From Pontibacter pamirensis (lineage in GTDB: Bacteria; Bacteroidota; Bacteroidia; Cytophagales; Hymenobacteraceae), in the NCBI RefSeq assembly GCF_010015475.1, contig NZ_SSNI01000006.1, positions 62,001 through 126,000 of the forward strand: 64,000 nucleotides of DNA. Reading direction: 5' to 3'. Positions 25,112-34,090 of the stretch are shown here, in pieces (positions within the stretch are counted from its first letter, which is position 1; each line of letters begins with the position of its first letter). Position numbers and translations under genes: made by a program. The notes under the pieces were generated by a model. That model did no database searches and was not told the origin of the DNA. It was given only the letters and a program-made list of their open reading frames with translations.

Positions 25112-25897
25112 ATGGCTGGAAGTAATCCAAATGCTAAACCGATGAACCTGACACTAAAGGTTTGGCGCCAAAAAAATAGAGACACAGCAGGTCAGCTGGT
25201 AAGCTATCCTGTAAAGAACGTTTCCCCTGACATGTCGTTTTTGGAGATGTTGGATGTGTTGAACGATGACCTAGAAATACGTAACGAAGAGCCTATAGCC
25301 TTCGACCATGACTGCCGTGAGGGTATCTGCGGAGCGTGTAGCCTGTTTATCAACGGCCGTGCACATGGTCCGGAGCGTGGCACCACTACCTGTCAGTTGC
25401 ACATGCGTCATTTCAAAGACGGCGACACCATTACTATTGAGCCCTGGAGAGCAGCTGCCTTCCCGGTTCATAAGGACCTGGTGGTGGACCGTTCTGCGTT
25501 TGATCGTATTCAGCAGGCGGGTGGTTACATCTCCGTTAACACAGGTGGTGTGCCGGATGCCAACGAGATTCCAATCCCGAAAACAGTAGCAGACAAAGCG
25601 TTCGACGCAGCTACCTGCATCCAGTGTGGTGCCTGTGTGGCCGCTTGTAAAAATGCTTCTGCCATGCTGTTTGTCAGTGCGAAGGTGTCGCAACTGGCCC
25701 TGCTTCCGCAAGGTAAGACAGAGCGTAAGACGCGCGTGGAGAACATGGTTGCCCAGATGGACATTGAAGGTTTTGGAGCTTGTACCAACACAGGTGCCTG
25801 CGCTGCCGAGTGCCCCGTTGGCATATCTTTAGAGAACATCAACAAGCTCAGAAGAGAGTTTATTGTTGCAAAAGCAACCTCTGAGAACGTAGCTTAA
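25112..25897 (+). CDS. sdhB: Succinate dehydrogenase iron-sulfur subunit
   Basis: A 261-residue electron-transfer subunit. The N-terminal plant-ferredoxin domain has a [2Fe-2S] site in [12 protein letters not shown] plus the later Cys of TTTCQLHM. The C-terminal domain has the [4Fe-4S]/[3Fe-4S] cysteines in [14 protein letters not shown] and [14 protein letters not shown]. It passes electrons from SdhA to quinone at SdhC. Last gene of the operon, ending 18 bp before an intrinsic terminator. The length is typical of type B enzymes. Confidence 0.96.
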   Translation: MAGSNPNAKPMNLTLKVWRQKNRDTAGQLVSYPVKNVSPDMSFLEMLDVLNDDLEIRNEEPIAFDHDCREGICGACSLFINGRAHGPERGTTTCQLHMRHFKDGDTITIEPWRAAAFPVHKDLVVDRSAFDRIQQAGGYISVNTGGVPDANEIPIPKTVADKAFDAATCIQCGACVAACKNASAMLFVSAKVSQLALLPQGKTERKTRVENMVAQMDIEGFGACTNTGACAAECPVGISLENINKLRREFIVAKATSENVA

Positions 25898-25915
25898 TAA
25901 AGCTTTACCATAAGT

Positions 25916-25949
25916 AAAGGCGGGGCAGCTACTGTTCCCGCCTTTTTTA
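25916..25949 (+). terminator. Intrinsic terminator of sdhCAB
   Basis: AAAGGCGGG (25916-25924) pairs with CCCGCCTTT (25937-25945), 12-nt loop, followed by further T residues. Confidence 0.9.
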
Positions 25950-26076
25950 TTTTAGATGCGCTTGTATATCCATACTTCATGAAGATACAAGCACCGGAAG
26001 TGAACGTACGTAAAACGTCCTCCTCTATAACCTATGCTGGTATTAACTGTTAAAGGAGATATAAGAAACACATTAT

Positions 26077-26601
26077 ATGATTACAATCATATCAGGCACT
26101 AATAGACCTGCCTCACGCTCAAGAGCCATTGCCGACTTATACGCCTCTATGCTGGACGCACGGCAGGAGGCCTATCACATTGTAGATTTGGCTGACTTAC
26201 CTGCTGATTTTACTGTTTCAGCGATGTACAAGAATGCAGGCAAGAACAAAGAATTCAACAAGCTTATTCAAGTCATAGAGAACTCTGACAAGTTTGTTTT
26301 TGTGGTTCCGGAATATAACTCATCTTTCCCTGGCGTGCTGAAGGCTTTTATTGATGCGCTTAGTTACCCCTGCCCTTTCAAGGATAAGAAAGGAGCTTTG
26401 ATAGGCTTATCGTCTGGTATGCAAGGCAGCGGACTTGCCCTTAGCCACCTTACGGATATACTGCATTACCTAGGCATGCACATTATGGCTATGAAACTGA
26501 AGTTTGCCCACATCGAGAAAAACTTTGACGGGAAGATCATCACCAGCGACCTCTACAATGACCTGATGGAAGAACAGATTGAACAGCTCATCCGATTTTA
26601 A
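26077..26601 (+). CDS. NADPH-dependent FMN reductase family flavoprotein
   Basis: A 174-residue flavodoxin-like reductase. The phosphate-binding loop is ISGTNRPASRSRAIA, the second flavin loop is VPEYNSSFPGVLKAFID, and a GLSSGMQG segment follows. Such enzymes reduce FMN, quinones or azo compounds with NAD(P)H; the substrate is not predictable. Monocistronic, between the sdh terminator and a palindromic terminator shared with ftsZ. Confidence 0.88.
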   Translation: MITIISGTNRPASRSRAIADLYASMLDARQEAYHIVDLADLPADFTVSAMYKNAGKNKEFNKLIQVIENSDKFVFVVPEYNSSFPGVLKAFIDALSYPCPFKDKKGALIGLSSGMQGSGLALSHLTDILHYLGMHIMAMKLKFAHIEKNFDGKIITSDLYNDLMEEQIEQLIRF

Positions 26602-26633
26602 AGGCTTCTCTCTTTCCGTTTCAGGTAGACGTA

Positions 26634-26679
26634 TAAACAGAAAGCCCCTGCATGCGCGCATGCAGGGGCTTTCTGTTTA
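26634..26679. terminator. 46-bp perfect palindrome, shared terminator
   Basis: Bases 26634-26656 are the exact reverse complement of 26657-26679, with no unpaired centre (CATGCG|CGCATG). The stem lies between the convergent stops of the FMN reductase (26601) and ftsZ (26694). It could form a hairpin in RNA or a cruciform in DNA. Confidence 0.88.
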
Positions 26680-26693
26680 GGATTACTAATTAT

Positions 26694-28274
26694 TTAGTCC
26701 ACGTTGTCGTGCAGAAAACGGTTGTCGCCTAAGATCTCGTTGTCGTCGTTCAGGTTAAAACGGGAGATGTTACGCTCTGAAGAGTGTGACACTCTATCTA
26801 AGGCTACATTGCGGCGCAGGTAAGCTGGCACATCCAGCTTCTCCTTAATAGCCTCAGAAGTGATTTCTGAACTCAGCATGCGCAAACGCTCACGGCGCTC
26901 TTCTGCACGGCGCTGCATCAGTTCACGCTCTTCTGCTAAACGGCTTGCCGCCTCGCGCTCACGTGCCGCACGGCCATCGTCTTCACGGGGAGCATTATGC
27001 GTATAACCACCATTGTTATGGTTCTGTACATCGCTATCCAGCTCAAAAATGATTGGCTGCGGCCGTACTGGCTGCGGCTCCGGACGATGTGCCGGCTGCT
27101 GCTCATAAGTTGGAGGCGCGGCCGGCGGTGGTGTTTGCTGTACAGGAGGTTGCGGTGTAACTACAGGAGCAGGCGCTACAGGGCGCGACACAAAGGCAGC
27201 TACCTCTTGCGCAGGCTCTGGTCTCACAGGTTCAGTTACCTCGATTTTTTTTTGGCTTTCTAAGTCAAAGAATGTTTTTTTTGGCTCAATGATACTCTCC
27301 GCGTCACTGGCAAAACCAGTGGCAATCACCGTCACACGGATACTTTGGCCAAGAGAAGAATCGATGCCGTGCCCGAAGATAACTTCAGCTTCCTGGCCGG
27401 CCTTATCCTGGATATACTCTGTGATTTCAGTCAGTTCATCCATTTCCAGTTCCGCCTGCTCGCCAGACATAATTGAAAGCAGGATTTTCTGAGCACCGTG
27501 GATATCGGTGTTGTTGAGCAAAGGAGATGAAAGTGCTTCCTCAGCAGCACGCAGGGCTCGGCCCTCGCCCTCTGTAATTGCAGAACCCATTACTGCAGCA
27601 CCAGAGTCTTTCATTACTGTTTTTACGTCTTCAAAGTCAACGTTTACTTCAGCAGTAACCGTGATGATTTCAGCTATGGATTTAGCAGCAGTCGTCAACA
27701 CGTTATCAGCTTTCGCGAAAGCCTCACGGATGGTCAGGTTACCAAACATCTCACGCAGTTTATCATTGAGGATCACCAGGATAGTATCGCAGTTCTCGCT
27801 CAGTTCCTTGATGCCGTTCTCTGCTGCTATCTTCTTCTTCTTACCCTCGAACACGAAAGGAGCGGTTACGATACCCACTGTCAAAATGCCCAGTTCTTTG
27901 GCCACTTTCGCAATAACCGGGGCAGCACCTGTACCGGTACCACCACCCATACCAGCCGTGATAAACACCATTTTGGTGTCGTTGCTTAGCATCTCCCGTA
28001 TCTCTTCCTTGCTCTCGAGGGCAGCGTGTTTACCTTTCTCAGGGTTAGCACCGGCACCCAAACCTTCCGTCAGGTTCTGGCCGATGGCCAGTTTGTTCGG
28101 AACACTGCTGCTTTTTAAAGCCTGTGAGTCGGTGTTACAGATGATAAACTCTACATCTTTGATACCCTGGCCGTACATGTGGTTCACGGCATTGCTGCCT
28201 CCGCCCCCGACGCCAATTACTTTTATGATAGACTTACCACTGGTCGGCAAGTCAAATGAATACATTGAAGTCAT
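26694..28274 (-). CDS. ftsZ: Cell division GTPase FtsZ
   Basis: A 526-residue tubulin homologue forming the division ring. Signatures are GVGGGGSNAVNHM near the start, the tubulin motif GGGTGTGAAP, and NVDFEDVKTVM. After the GTPase and C-terminal domains (~residues 15-325) comes a long Pro/Gln/Arg/Glu-rich linker, about 200 residues and much longer than in E. coli. It ends with the Bacteroidota-type motif VPAYLRRNVALD and a short tail FLHDNVD. Last gene of the dcw operon, 26 bp after ftsA. Confidence 0.98.
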   Translation of the reverse strand: MTSMYSFDLPTSGKSIIKVIGVGGGGSNAVNHMYGQGIKDVEFIICNTDSQALKSSSVPNKLAIGQNLTEGLGAGANPEKGKHAALESKEEIREMLSNDTKMVFITAGMGGGTGTGAAPVIAKVAKELGILTVGIVTAPFVFEGKKKKIAAENGIKELSENCDTILVILNDKLREMFGNLTIREAFAKADNVLTTAAKSIAEIITVTAEVNVDFEDVKTVMKDSGAAVMGSAITEGEGRALRAAEEALSSPLLNNTDIHGAQKILLSIMSGEQAELEMDELTEITEYIQDKAGQEAEVIFGHGIDSSLGQSIRVTVIATGFASDAESIIEPKKTFFDLESQKKIEVTEPVRPEPAQEVAAFVSRPVAPAPVVTPQPPVQQTPPPAAPPTYEQQPAHRPEPQPVRPQPIIFELDSDVQNHNNGGYTHNAPREDDGRAAREREAASRLAEERELMQRRAEERRERLRMLSSEITSEAIKEKLDVPAYLRRNVALDRVSHSSERNISRFNLNDDNEILGDNRFLHDNVD

Positions 28275-28300
28275 GCGATTTTCTCCTGCTCTAAAATGGG

Positions 28301-29611
28301 TTAATAACTTTGTTTGTTGTCGATGTCGTCTGATAAGAAGCCTTTTAGCTTTTGCAGAAGGCCACCTCCACTATTACTGCTGCCAGTTGTGCTTTTCGGC
28401 TCTGGCTGTTTCTGATACACAGGCTCATTTACCCCTGTGTAATGGTCCACGCGCTGATCTAACGGCTGATAGCCGGCAAGCACCAATCCGACACTTGTCG
28501 CATACATCGGGCTCTTCACAGCGTCTACCTTAGACCTGCCCAGATGCTCGTTCGGATAACCGATACGCGTATCCATGCCCGTAATGTACTCTACCAACTG
28601 CACCAGATTCTGTAACTGGGAGCCCCCTCCTGTTACTACAATGCCTCCCGCCAGGCTATTACCATAGCCTGAGCGCACTATTTCAGCATATACTAACTCT
28701 ACAATCTCCTCCATCCTCGCCTCGATGATATACGCAAGGTTCTTCAGCGAAATCTCCTTCGGCGTACGGTCACGCAAGCCCGGTATGGAGACAATCTCGT
28801 TCTCGGAAGCTTCGTCGGCTATGGCTCTGCCAAACTTCACCTTCAGCTGTTCTGCCTGGTTTTGCATCACCATGCAACCCTGCTTGATATCGGAGGTAAT
28901 GATATTTCCCCCAAAAGGCAAAACTGCCGTGTGGCGGATAATGTTGTCTTTAAAGATGGCTACATCTGTTGTGCCGCCGCCCACGTCTACCAGTGCCACT
29001 CCTGCTTCCTTCTCCTCCTCGCTTAGCACCGACATGCTGGATGCTAAGGGCTCGAGGATCAGTTGGTCGACCTCCAGACCTGCGCGCGACACACACTTGT
29101 TGATGTTGTTAATGGCGTTAGACTGCGCTGTGATGATATGGAAGTTGCCCTCCAGGCGCACACCAGACATACCTACCGGATCGACAATACCTTCTTCATA
29201 ATCTACCTTATACTCCTGCGGCATCACGTGAATGATCTCGCTTCCGGGAGGAGTCACCAACCGGTACATGTCGTTCGTAAGGCGATTTACATCCTCTACC
29301 GTGATCTCATGGTCGGTTACCTGGCGTGTGATGCTCCCGTTGTGCAGCAGGCTCTTGATATGCTGCCCTGCAATGCCTACGTTTACTACCCCAATGTTGA
29401 TACCCGACTGTTCTTCGGCCTGACGAATCGCTTTGCGGATGGCTTCTACTGTTTTGTCGATATTGCTTACTATGCCGCGCACTACCCCCTCAGAGGTAGC
29501 TTTTCCCATCCCTAATATCTCCAGCTTGCCAAACTCATTTTTACGACCTACAAGTGCGCAAACTTTGGTTGTGCCAATATCCAAGCCTACTACTATTTTG
29601 TCGTTCTGCAT
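28301..29611 (-). CDS. ftsA: Cell division protein FtsA
   Basis: A 436-residue actin-like ATPase that tethers FtsZ to the membrane. The phosphate loop is VGLDIGTTKVCALVG, the 1C insertion domain follows near NVGIAGQHIKSL, the second phosphate loop is VDVGGGTTDVAIF, and the adenosine motif is GIVVTGGGSQL. The C-terminus has the amphipathic membrane-targeting helix GGLLQKLKGFLSD. Between ftsQ (12 bp) and ftsZ (26 bp) in the dcw operon. Confidence 0.97.
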   Translation of the reverse strand: MQNDKIVVGLDIGTTKVCALVGRKNEFGKLEILGMGKATSEGVVRGIVSNIDKTVEAIRKAIRQAEEQSGINIGVVNVGIAGQHIKSLLHNGSITRQVTDHEITVEDVNRLTNDMYRLVTPPGSEIIHVMPQEYKVDYEEGIVDPVGMSGVRLEGNFHIITAQSNAINNINKCVSRAGLEVDQLILEPLASSMSVLSEEEKEAGVALVDVGGGTTDVAIFKDNIIRHTAVLPFGGNIITSDIKQGCMVMQNQAEQLKVKFGRAIADEASENEIVSIPGLRDRTPKEISLKNLAYIIEARMEEIVELVYAEIVRSGYGNSLAGGIVVTGGGSQLQNLVQLVEYITGMDTRIGYPNEHLGRSKVDAVKSPMYATSVGLVLAGYQPLDQRVDHYTGVNEPVYQKQPEPKSTTGSSNSGGGLLQKLKGFLSDDIDNKQSY

Positions 29612-29623
29612 ATCTTTTTTCTG

Positions 29624-30388
29624 TTATTCACAAATTATCTGGTCTTCGTATTCAATGTTCACTCTCTTATATTTCTCCCAACCCATCACGGGCAGTACCT
29701 CTTTATAAAAGATCATTAGCTTTTTAAACTTTTGCTCTACCCTTACAGGCTTGCCAAACTCAACAGTGTGCTCACCTACCTGAGGCAGGAAAGACACTTC
29801 CCCTCTGCCGTCTATGTGCATCTGGGCAATTTGTGCTTTCCAAAACTGGTCGTTCTCAATGAACTGCAGCAGGGAAAGGTAAGACTGGCCTATAGAATCC
29901 TGAAAGAATCCTTTGTCAGATGACTTGATAAGTGCTGACTTAGTTATTGGTATTACACGAGCGGTGTATCTGTCGGACAGAGGAAGGATGTTACCCTCTG
30001 CGTCAATGTAGACATCTTGTTGATCTGTTCGTATAATTCTAGCAATAGGCCTTGTTTGTTTTACTTTTACATGCACGTTTCCATCTAAGCCCCGGTATAC
30101 CTCCGCATCCTTCACAAATTTGTTTGCTTCGATGCGTTTTTCGAGGTTCTTCAGGTCGATGTCCTGGTTATAAAGTCCCTCAAGTTTCCGCTCACCTTCA
30201 CGTGTTAGCAGGTCCCGAACTTCCTTATCCCCAATAAAGTAATTATTGTACTCATTATCAATAATTATTGACACTTTCTCACAGATTTTTTCATTTTGCC
30301 GAGAGGAAGCAAATCCGGCCAAAGCACCAATGGATACTATGCTACAACCTGCAAAAATTAAAGATTTTATTTTACTATTCAAGCCCAT
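29624..30388 (-). CDS. ftsQ: Cell division protein FtsQ/DivIB
   Basis: A 254-residue bitopic membrane protein: short cytoplasmic start, one transmembrane helix (IKSLIFAGCSIVSIGALAGF), then a periplasmic POTRA-like region with LKNLEKRIEANKFVKDAEVY and VKVKQTRPIARI, then the beta-domain. FtsQ links early and late division proteins by binding FtsL/FtsB. Located one base after murC and 12 bp before ftsA, as in other Bacteroidota dcw clusters. Identification rests on the POTRA pattern and synteny. Confidence 0.92.
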   Translation of the reverse strand: MGLNSKIKSLIFAGCSIVSIGALAGFASSRQNEKICEKVSIIIDNEYNNYFIGDKEVRDLLTREGERKLEGLYNQDIDLKNLEKRIEANKFVKDAEVYRGLDGNVHVKVKQTRPIARIIRTDQQDVYIDAEGNILPLSDRYTARVIPITKSALIKSSDKGFFQDSIGQSYLSLLQFIENDQFWKAQIAQMHIDGRGEVSFLPQVGEHTVEFGKPVRVEQKFKKLMIFYKEVLPVMGWEKYKRVNIEYEDQIICE

Positions 30389-30389
30389 C

Positions 30390-31787
30390 TCAGTTATTTT
30401 CTAAAAAATTTCTCAATGGCCTTACAAGCGTATCTATATCACCAGCTCCAATAGTGGCTAAAACGTCAAAATCACCGTTTTTGGACAGTTTTTCGACTAT
30501 TTTTTCCTTTGGAACCAACGACTTAATTAGACAGTTTACCTGCTCTAAAATCAGGTCTGATGTCACTCCTTCTATCGGTTTTTCGCGCGCCGGATAGATA
30601 TCCAGCAGAACCAGTTCATCAGCCTTGCTCAGACTCTCTGCAAACTCGTCTGCAAAGTCACGCGTGCGCGAAAAAAGGTGCGGCTGAAATATCACTAAAA
30701 TTCGCTTGTTTGGATAGAGCGCACGCAGTGAAATCATGAATGCATCTATCTCTTTCGGGTGGTGCGCATAGTCGTCAATATATACTTTTCCCTTGCCTTC
30801 GTACACAAATTCAAACCGCCGCTTCACACCTGTGTAAGCCGCTACTCCACCCCTTATTTTATCATCGGAAACCTGCAAAACCTGCGCCGCCAAAGTTGCC
30901 GCCAGGGTGTTTTCTACATTGTGAAAACCTGGTACACCTAAGCTTATATTTTTGATGTCTCCAAAAGGGCTCACCATATCATACTCAAACCAACGCCCGT
31001 TGATCTGAAGGTTTTCTGAGTGAGCCGCTCCGCTGTTCAAACTGTACCTGATTACCTGCACGCCTTCCTGCACCTTTTCCGTCAGGCGCGGGTCCGTGTT
31101 TTCGTGTAAGAACAGGTATCCGCCGGGCTTTATCTGGCTAATGAACTTCTGAAAAGTACGTATCAGTTCCTCCTTATCACCATAAATATCCAAATGGTCT
31201 GGGTCTGCGGAAGTTACAATGGCAACTTCCGGAAACAGCGTCAGGAACGAACGGTCATATTCATCGGCTTCCACTACTATCACCTCCTCTTTTTCAACAG
31301 CTCCTTTGCCTATCAGCAGGTTTGAATTCAGGTTGGTGGCGATACCACCTAAAAAGGCGGAACAGTCTACTCCGGCATGGTGCAGCAGTTGAGTCACGAT
31401 GGAAGAAGTTGTAGTTTTCCCATGTGTTCCGGCTACTGCAACAGTATAAGCAGACGCCGTGATGATACCCAGCACCTCCGAGCGCTTTTTGATGGTGTAG
31501 CCTTGCTCCTTCAGGTAAGCCCACTCGGTGTGCTCTGCCGGAATAGCGGGCGTCAGCACCACCAATGTTTCCTCTTTATGCTGCAAAACCTCCTGCGGCA
31601 GCAGGTTTACATCATCCTCATAGTGCACCACAATGCCTTCCTGCTCCAGCGCCTCGGTTAAGGTGGTGCGGGTTTTATCGTAGCCCCACACCGGGTAACC
31701 TTTGGCGTTGAACCAGCGGGCAATGGCGCTCATTCCGATGCCGCCGATGCCTAAGAAGTAGATGTATGTATAGTCTTCCAGTTTCAC
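30390..31787 (-). CDS. murC: UDP-N-acetylmuramate--L-alanine ligase
   Basis: A 465-residue Mur ligase adding L-Ala to UDP-MurNAc, the first amino acid of the peptidoglycan stem. The N-terminal Rossmann motif is FLGIGGIGMSAIARW, the ATP loop is GTHGKTTTSS, the metal/substrate segment includes VVEADEYDRSFL, and the C-terminal domain carries IDDYAHHPKEI. The start overlaps murG by 4 bp. Confidence 0.97.
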   Translation of the reverse strand: MKLEDYTYIYFLGIGGIGMSAIARWFNAKGYPVWGYDKTRTTLTEALEQEGIVVHYEDDVNLLPQEVLQHKEETLVVLTPAIPAEHTEWAYLKEQGYTIKKRSEVLGIITASAYTVAVAGTHGKTTTSSIVTQLLHHAGVDCSAFLGGIATNLNSNLLIGKGAVEKEEVIVVEADEYDRSFLTLFPEVAIVTSADPDHLDIYGDKEELIRTFQKFISQIKPGGYLFLHENTDPRLTEKVQEGVQVIRYSLNSGAAHSENLQINGRWFEYDMVSPFGDIKNISLGVPGFHNVENTLAATLAAQVLQVSDDKIRGGVAAYTGVKRRFEFVYEGKGKVYIDDYAHHPKEIDAFMISLRALYPNKRILVIFQPHLFSRTRDFADEFAESLSKADELVLLDIYPAREKPIEGVTSDLILEQVNCLIKSLVPKEKIVEKLSKNGDFDVLATIGAGDIDTLVRPLRNFLENN

Positions 31788-32896
31788 TTGATCAATCCAA
31801 TTAGCTCGTTCACAATATCGGCTGCCGCATTCGGGCGGGCCATTTTCAGGATGTTCGTGCGCAAGCGCTTTTGCTCCTGCTCATCCTGCGCCAGTTGTAA
31901 AGCAGCCGGTACTAATTTCTCAGCTGCCTCCGCATCACGCACCAGTATGGCAGCATTTTGCTGCACCAGCGCCATGGCATTTTTCGTCTGGTGATCTTCG
32001 GCCACATTTGGCGAAGGCACCAGCACTGAAGGTTTCCCCGCCAGGCAAAGCTCTGAAATAGACAAAGCCCCTGCCCTGGAAACTACAATGTCGGCCGCAG
32101 CATAGGCTAAATCCATGCGCTTGATAAAGTCAAAGGCACGTACATCCTGCGCTTTGTGCTTTTCTTCCAGCGCCTGTGCCTCCGGATAATAAGTCTTTCC
32201 TGTTTGCCAGATCAACTGATAACCTGCCTGAATAATTTGCTCCAGGCCGGCAGCGATGCTTTGGTTTATAGTTCTAGCACCCAGGCTTCCGCCAATGACC
32301 AGTATCGTTTTCTTCTCCCCAATAAGGCCGAAGTGCTGCAGTGCCTCCTGCCGTTTCTGCTGGCTGTTCATGATATCGCTGCGCACCGGGTTCCCGGTCA
32401 GTACCAGCTTCTCAGCGGGGAAAAAAGCTTCCATGTTTGGATACGCCACGCATACTTTATCCACCCGCTTCGCCAACAGTTTGTTCGTGATGCCTGCGTA
32501 AGAATTCTGCTCCTGAATGAGCGCCGGCACTTTACGTGCCGTAGCGGCATATAACAAGGGCCCGCTGGCATAGCCACCCACACCTACCACGGCGTCCGGT
32601 TTAAAATCTCTGATAATCTTATGGGCTGCACGCACACTGGAAAACACCTTGAACGGGAACGACAAGTTGTCCAGCGTCAGGCGCCGCTGTAAGCCGCTAA
32701 TCCACAATCCCACAATCTTATACCCTGCTTCCGGCACACGCGTCATCTCCATCCGGCCCTTCGCGCCCACAAACAGGATCTCTGCCTCCGGATTAACCTC
32801 CTTCAGTTGGTTGGCAATGGCCACGGCCGGGTATATATGCCCGCCGGTGCCGCCACCGCTGATGATAACGCGATATGGTCGGTTAGACTCAGGCAT
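31784..32896 (-). CDS. murG: Undecaprenyl-PP-MurNAc-pentapeptide GlcNAc transferase
   Basis: A 370-residue GT-B glycosyltransferase converting lipid I to lipid II at the inner face of the membrane. The N-terminal G-loop is ISGGGTGGHIYPAVA, the second G-loop is VGVGGYASGP, the third is VIGGSLGARTIN, and the UDP-GlcNAc site includes VVSRAGALSISEL. Overlaps ftsW by 8 bp and murC by 4 bp, indicating translational coupling. Confidence 0.98.
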   Translation of the reverse strand: MPESNRPYRVIISGGGTGGHIYPAVAIANQLKEVNPEAEILFVGAKGRMEMTRVPEAGYKIVGLWISGLQRRLTLDNLSFPFKVFSSVRAAHKIIRDFKPDAVVGVGGYASGPLLYAATARKVPALIQEQNSYAGITNKLLAKRVDKVCVAYPNMEAFFPAEKLVLTGNPVRSDIMNSQQKRQEALQHFGLIGEKKTILVIGGSLGARTINQSIAAGLEQIIQAGYQLIWQTGKTYYPEAQALEEKHKAQDVRAFDFIKRMDLAYAAADIVVSRAGALSISELCLAGKPSVLVPSPNVAEDHQTKNAMALVQQNAAILVRDAEAAEKLVPAALQLAQDEQEQKRLRTNILKMARPNAAADIVNELIGLIK

Positions 32897-34058
32897 TTAC
32901 AGCTGTATTAACGGGTGAATTTACGGTAACGGTAGCCATGGCAGCACGTTCCAACTCGCTTTCGTTACGGCTTACACTCAAAATAATCCCGATGGAAATA
33001 CCGGTAAAAATCAGGGAGGTACCTCCCATACTGAGCAGTGGCAGCGGCAAACCCGTAATTGGCCCAAGCCCTACGGCTACCGCCATGTTGACCATTCCCT
33101 GCAACACAAGGCTAAAACTCAGACCAGCAGATAAAAGTCCTCCAAAAGCCCCATTGCTCTTACTCACCGTGACAAGGCCCCGGTAGAGAAGCGCCAGGTA
33201 TAAAAACAGCACTGTTACACCTCCTATCAAACCGTATTCTTCCAGGATGATAGAGTAAATAAAGTCAGAGTAAGGGTGCGGGAGGATATCGCGTTGATCG
33301 CTGTTACCAGGCCCCTTACCTACCACGCCACCGGTGGCAATGGCGATGTAAGACTGCTCCAACTGAAAGGGCACTTCGTTGGGGTCCATGAAATCCTGCA
33401 TCCGGCTGATGGCCGTATCCATACGCTGCCCCACGGCAAGGCCGATACCCCCTACAACTATTCCTACTGCAACTACCGCCGCCAGATACTTTACAGGCAC
33501 TCTGCCGATAAACATTAACAGCATGCAGGTACCGAAAAGCAATACGGCAGTAGACGTGTTTGTCATGGCTATCAGCGCACAAATAGCTACTGTCCAGCCA
33601 AAAATGGGGAGTAAGGTTCCTCTCAGGTCGTGCAGCACCTGCTGTCTTTTGGAGAGCATACTGGCCAGGTATGATATCAGAGCCAACTTGGCTAAATCCG
33701 AAGGCTGAAAGGTTTGGTTGATAACTGGAATCGTAATCCAACGGGATGCTTCGTTGATATTGGAACCGTAGAAATATGTGATGATAAGCAGTGGTGCAGA
33801 AAGCAGCAGCGCCAGCAGCGAAAGCTTGGAGTAATAGCGGTAGTTAATTTTATGGGCAGCCCACATAAAGGCCAGACCAACAAAAATCAGGAAAGAGTGC
33901 TTGAAAAGGAAATACTCGGTGTTCCCTTCCATTTTCTTGTAAGCAAGCGTACCCGTTGCAGAATATACCACAGCCACACTGATCAGTGAGAACACGATCA
34001 CGATTCCCCATAGTACGGGATCTCCATTCAGGTTTTTCTGTAACCACTGCTTGTTCAT
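32889..34058 (-). CDS. ftsW: Septal peptidoglycan glycosyltransferase FtsW (SEDS)
   Basis: A 389-residue SEDS-family membrane protein with about ten hydrophobic segments. Conserved stretches are FQPSDLAKLALI, LLFGTCMLLMFIGRVP, GKGPGNSDQRDILPHPYSDFIYSII and GPITGLPLPLLSMGGTSL. It polymerises lipid II at the septum together with the class B PBP encoded upstream (ftsI). Overlaps murG by 8 bp; 32 bp after murD. Confidence 0.96.
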   Translation of the reverse strand: MNKQWLQKNLNGDPVLWGIVIVFSLISVAVVYSATGTLAYKKMEGNTEYFLFKHSFLIFVGLAFMWAAHKINYRYYSKLSLLALLLSAPLLIITYFYGSNINEASRWITIPVINQTFQPSDLAKLALISYLASMLSKRQQVLHDLRGTLLPIFGWTVAICALIAMTNTSTAVLLFGTCMLLMFIGRVPVKYLAAVVAVGIVVGGIGLAVGQRMDTAISRMQDFMDPNEVPFQLEQSYIAIATGGVVGKGPGNSDQRDILPHPYSDFIYSIILEEYGLIGGVTVLFLYLALLYRGLVTVSKSNGAFGGLLSAGLSFSLVLQGMVNMAVAVGLGPITGLPLPLLSMGGTSLIFTGISIGIILSVSRNESELERAAMATVTVNSPVNTAVNA

Positions 34059-34090
34059 AAACCTTTGGCTTTGGTTATGCTTGTATTCTT

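Noticed and set aside
27508-28533. 341-codon plus-strand frame opposite ftsZ and ftsA
   Set aside because: Entirely antisense to two certain genes, with low-complexity composition.
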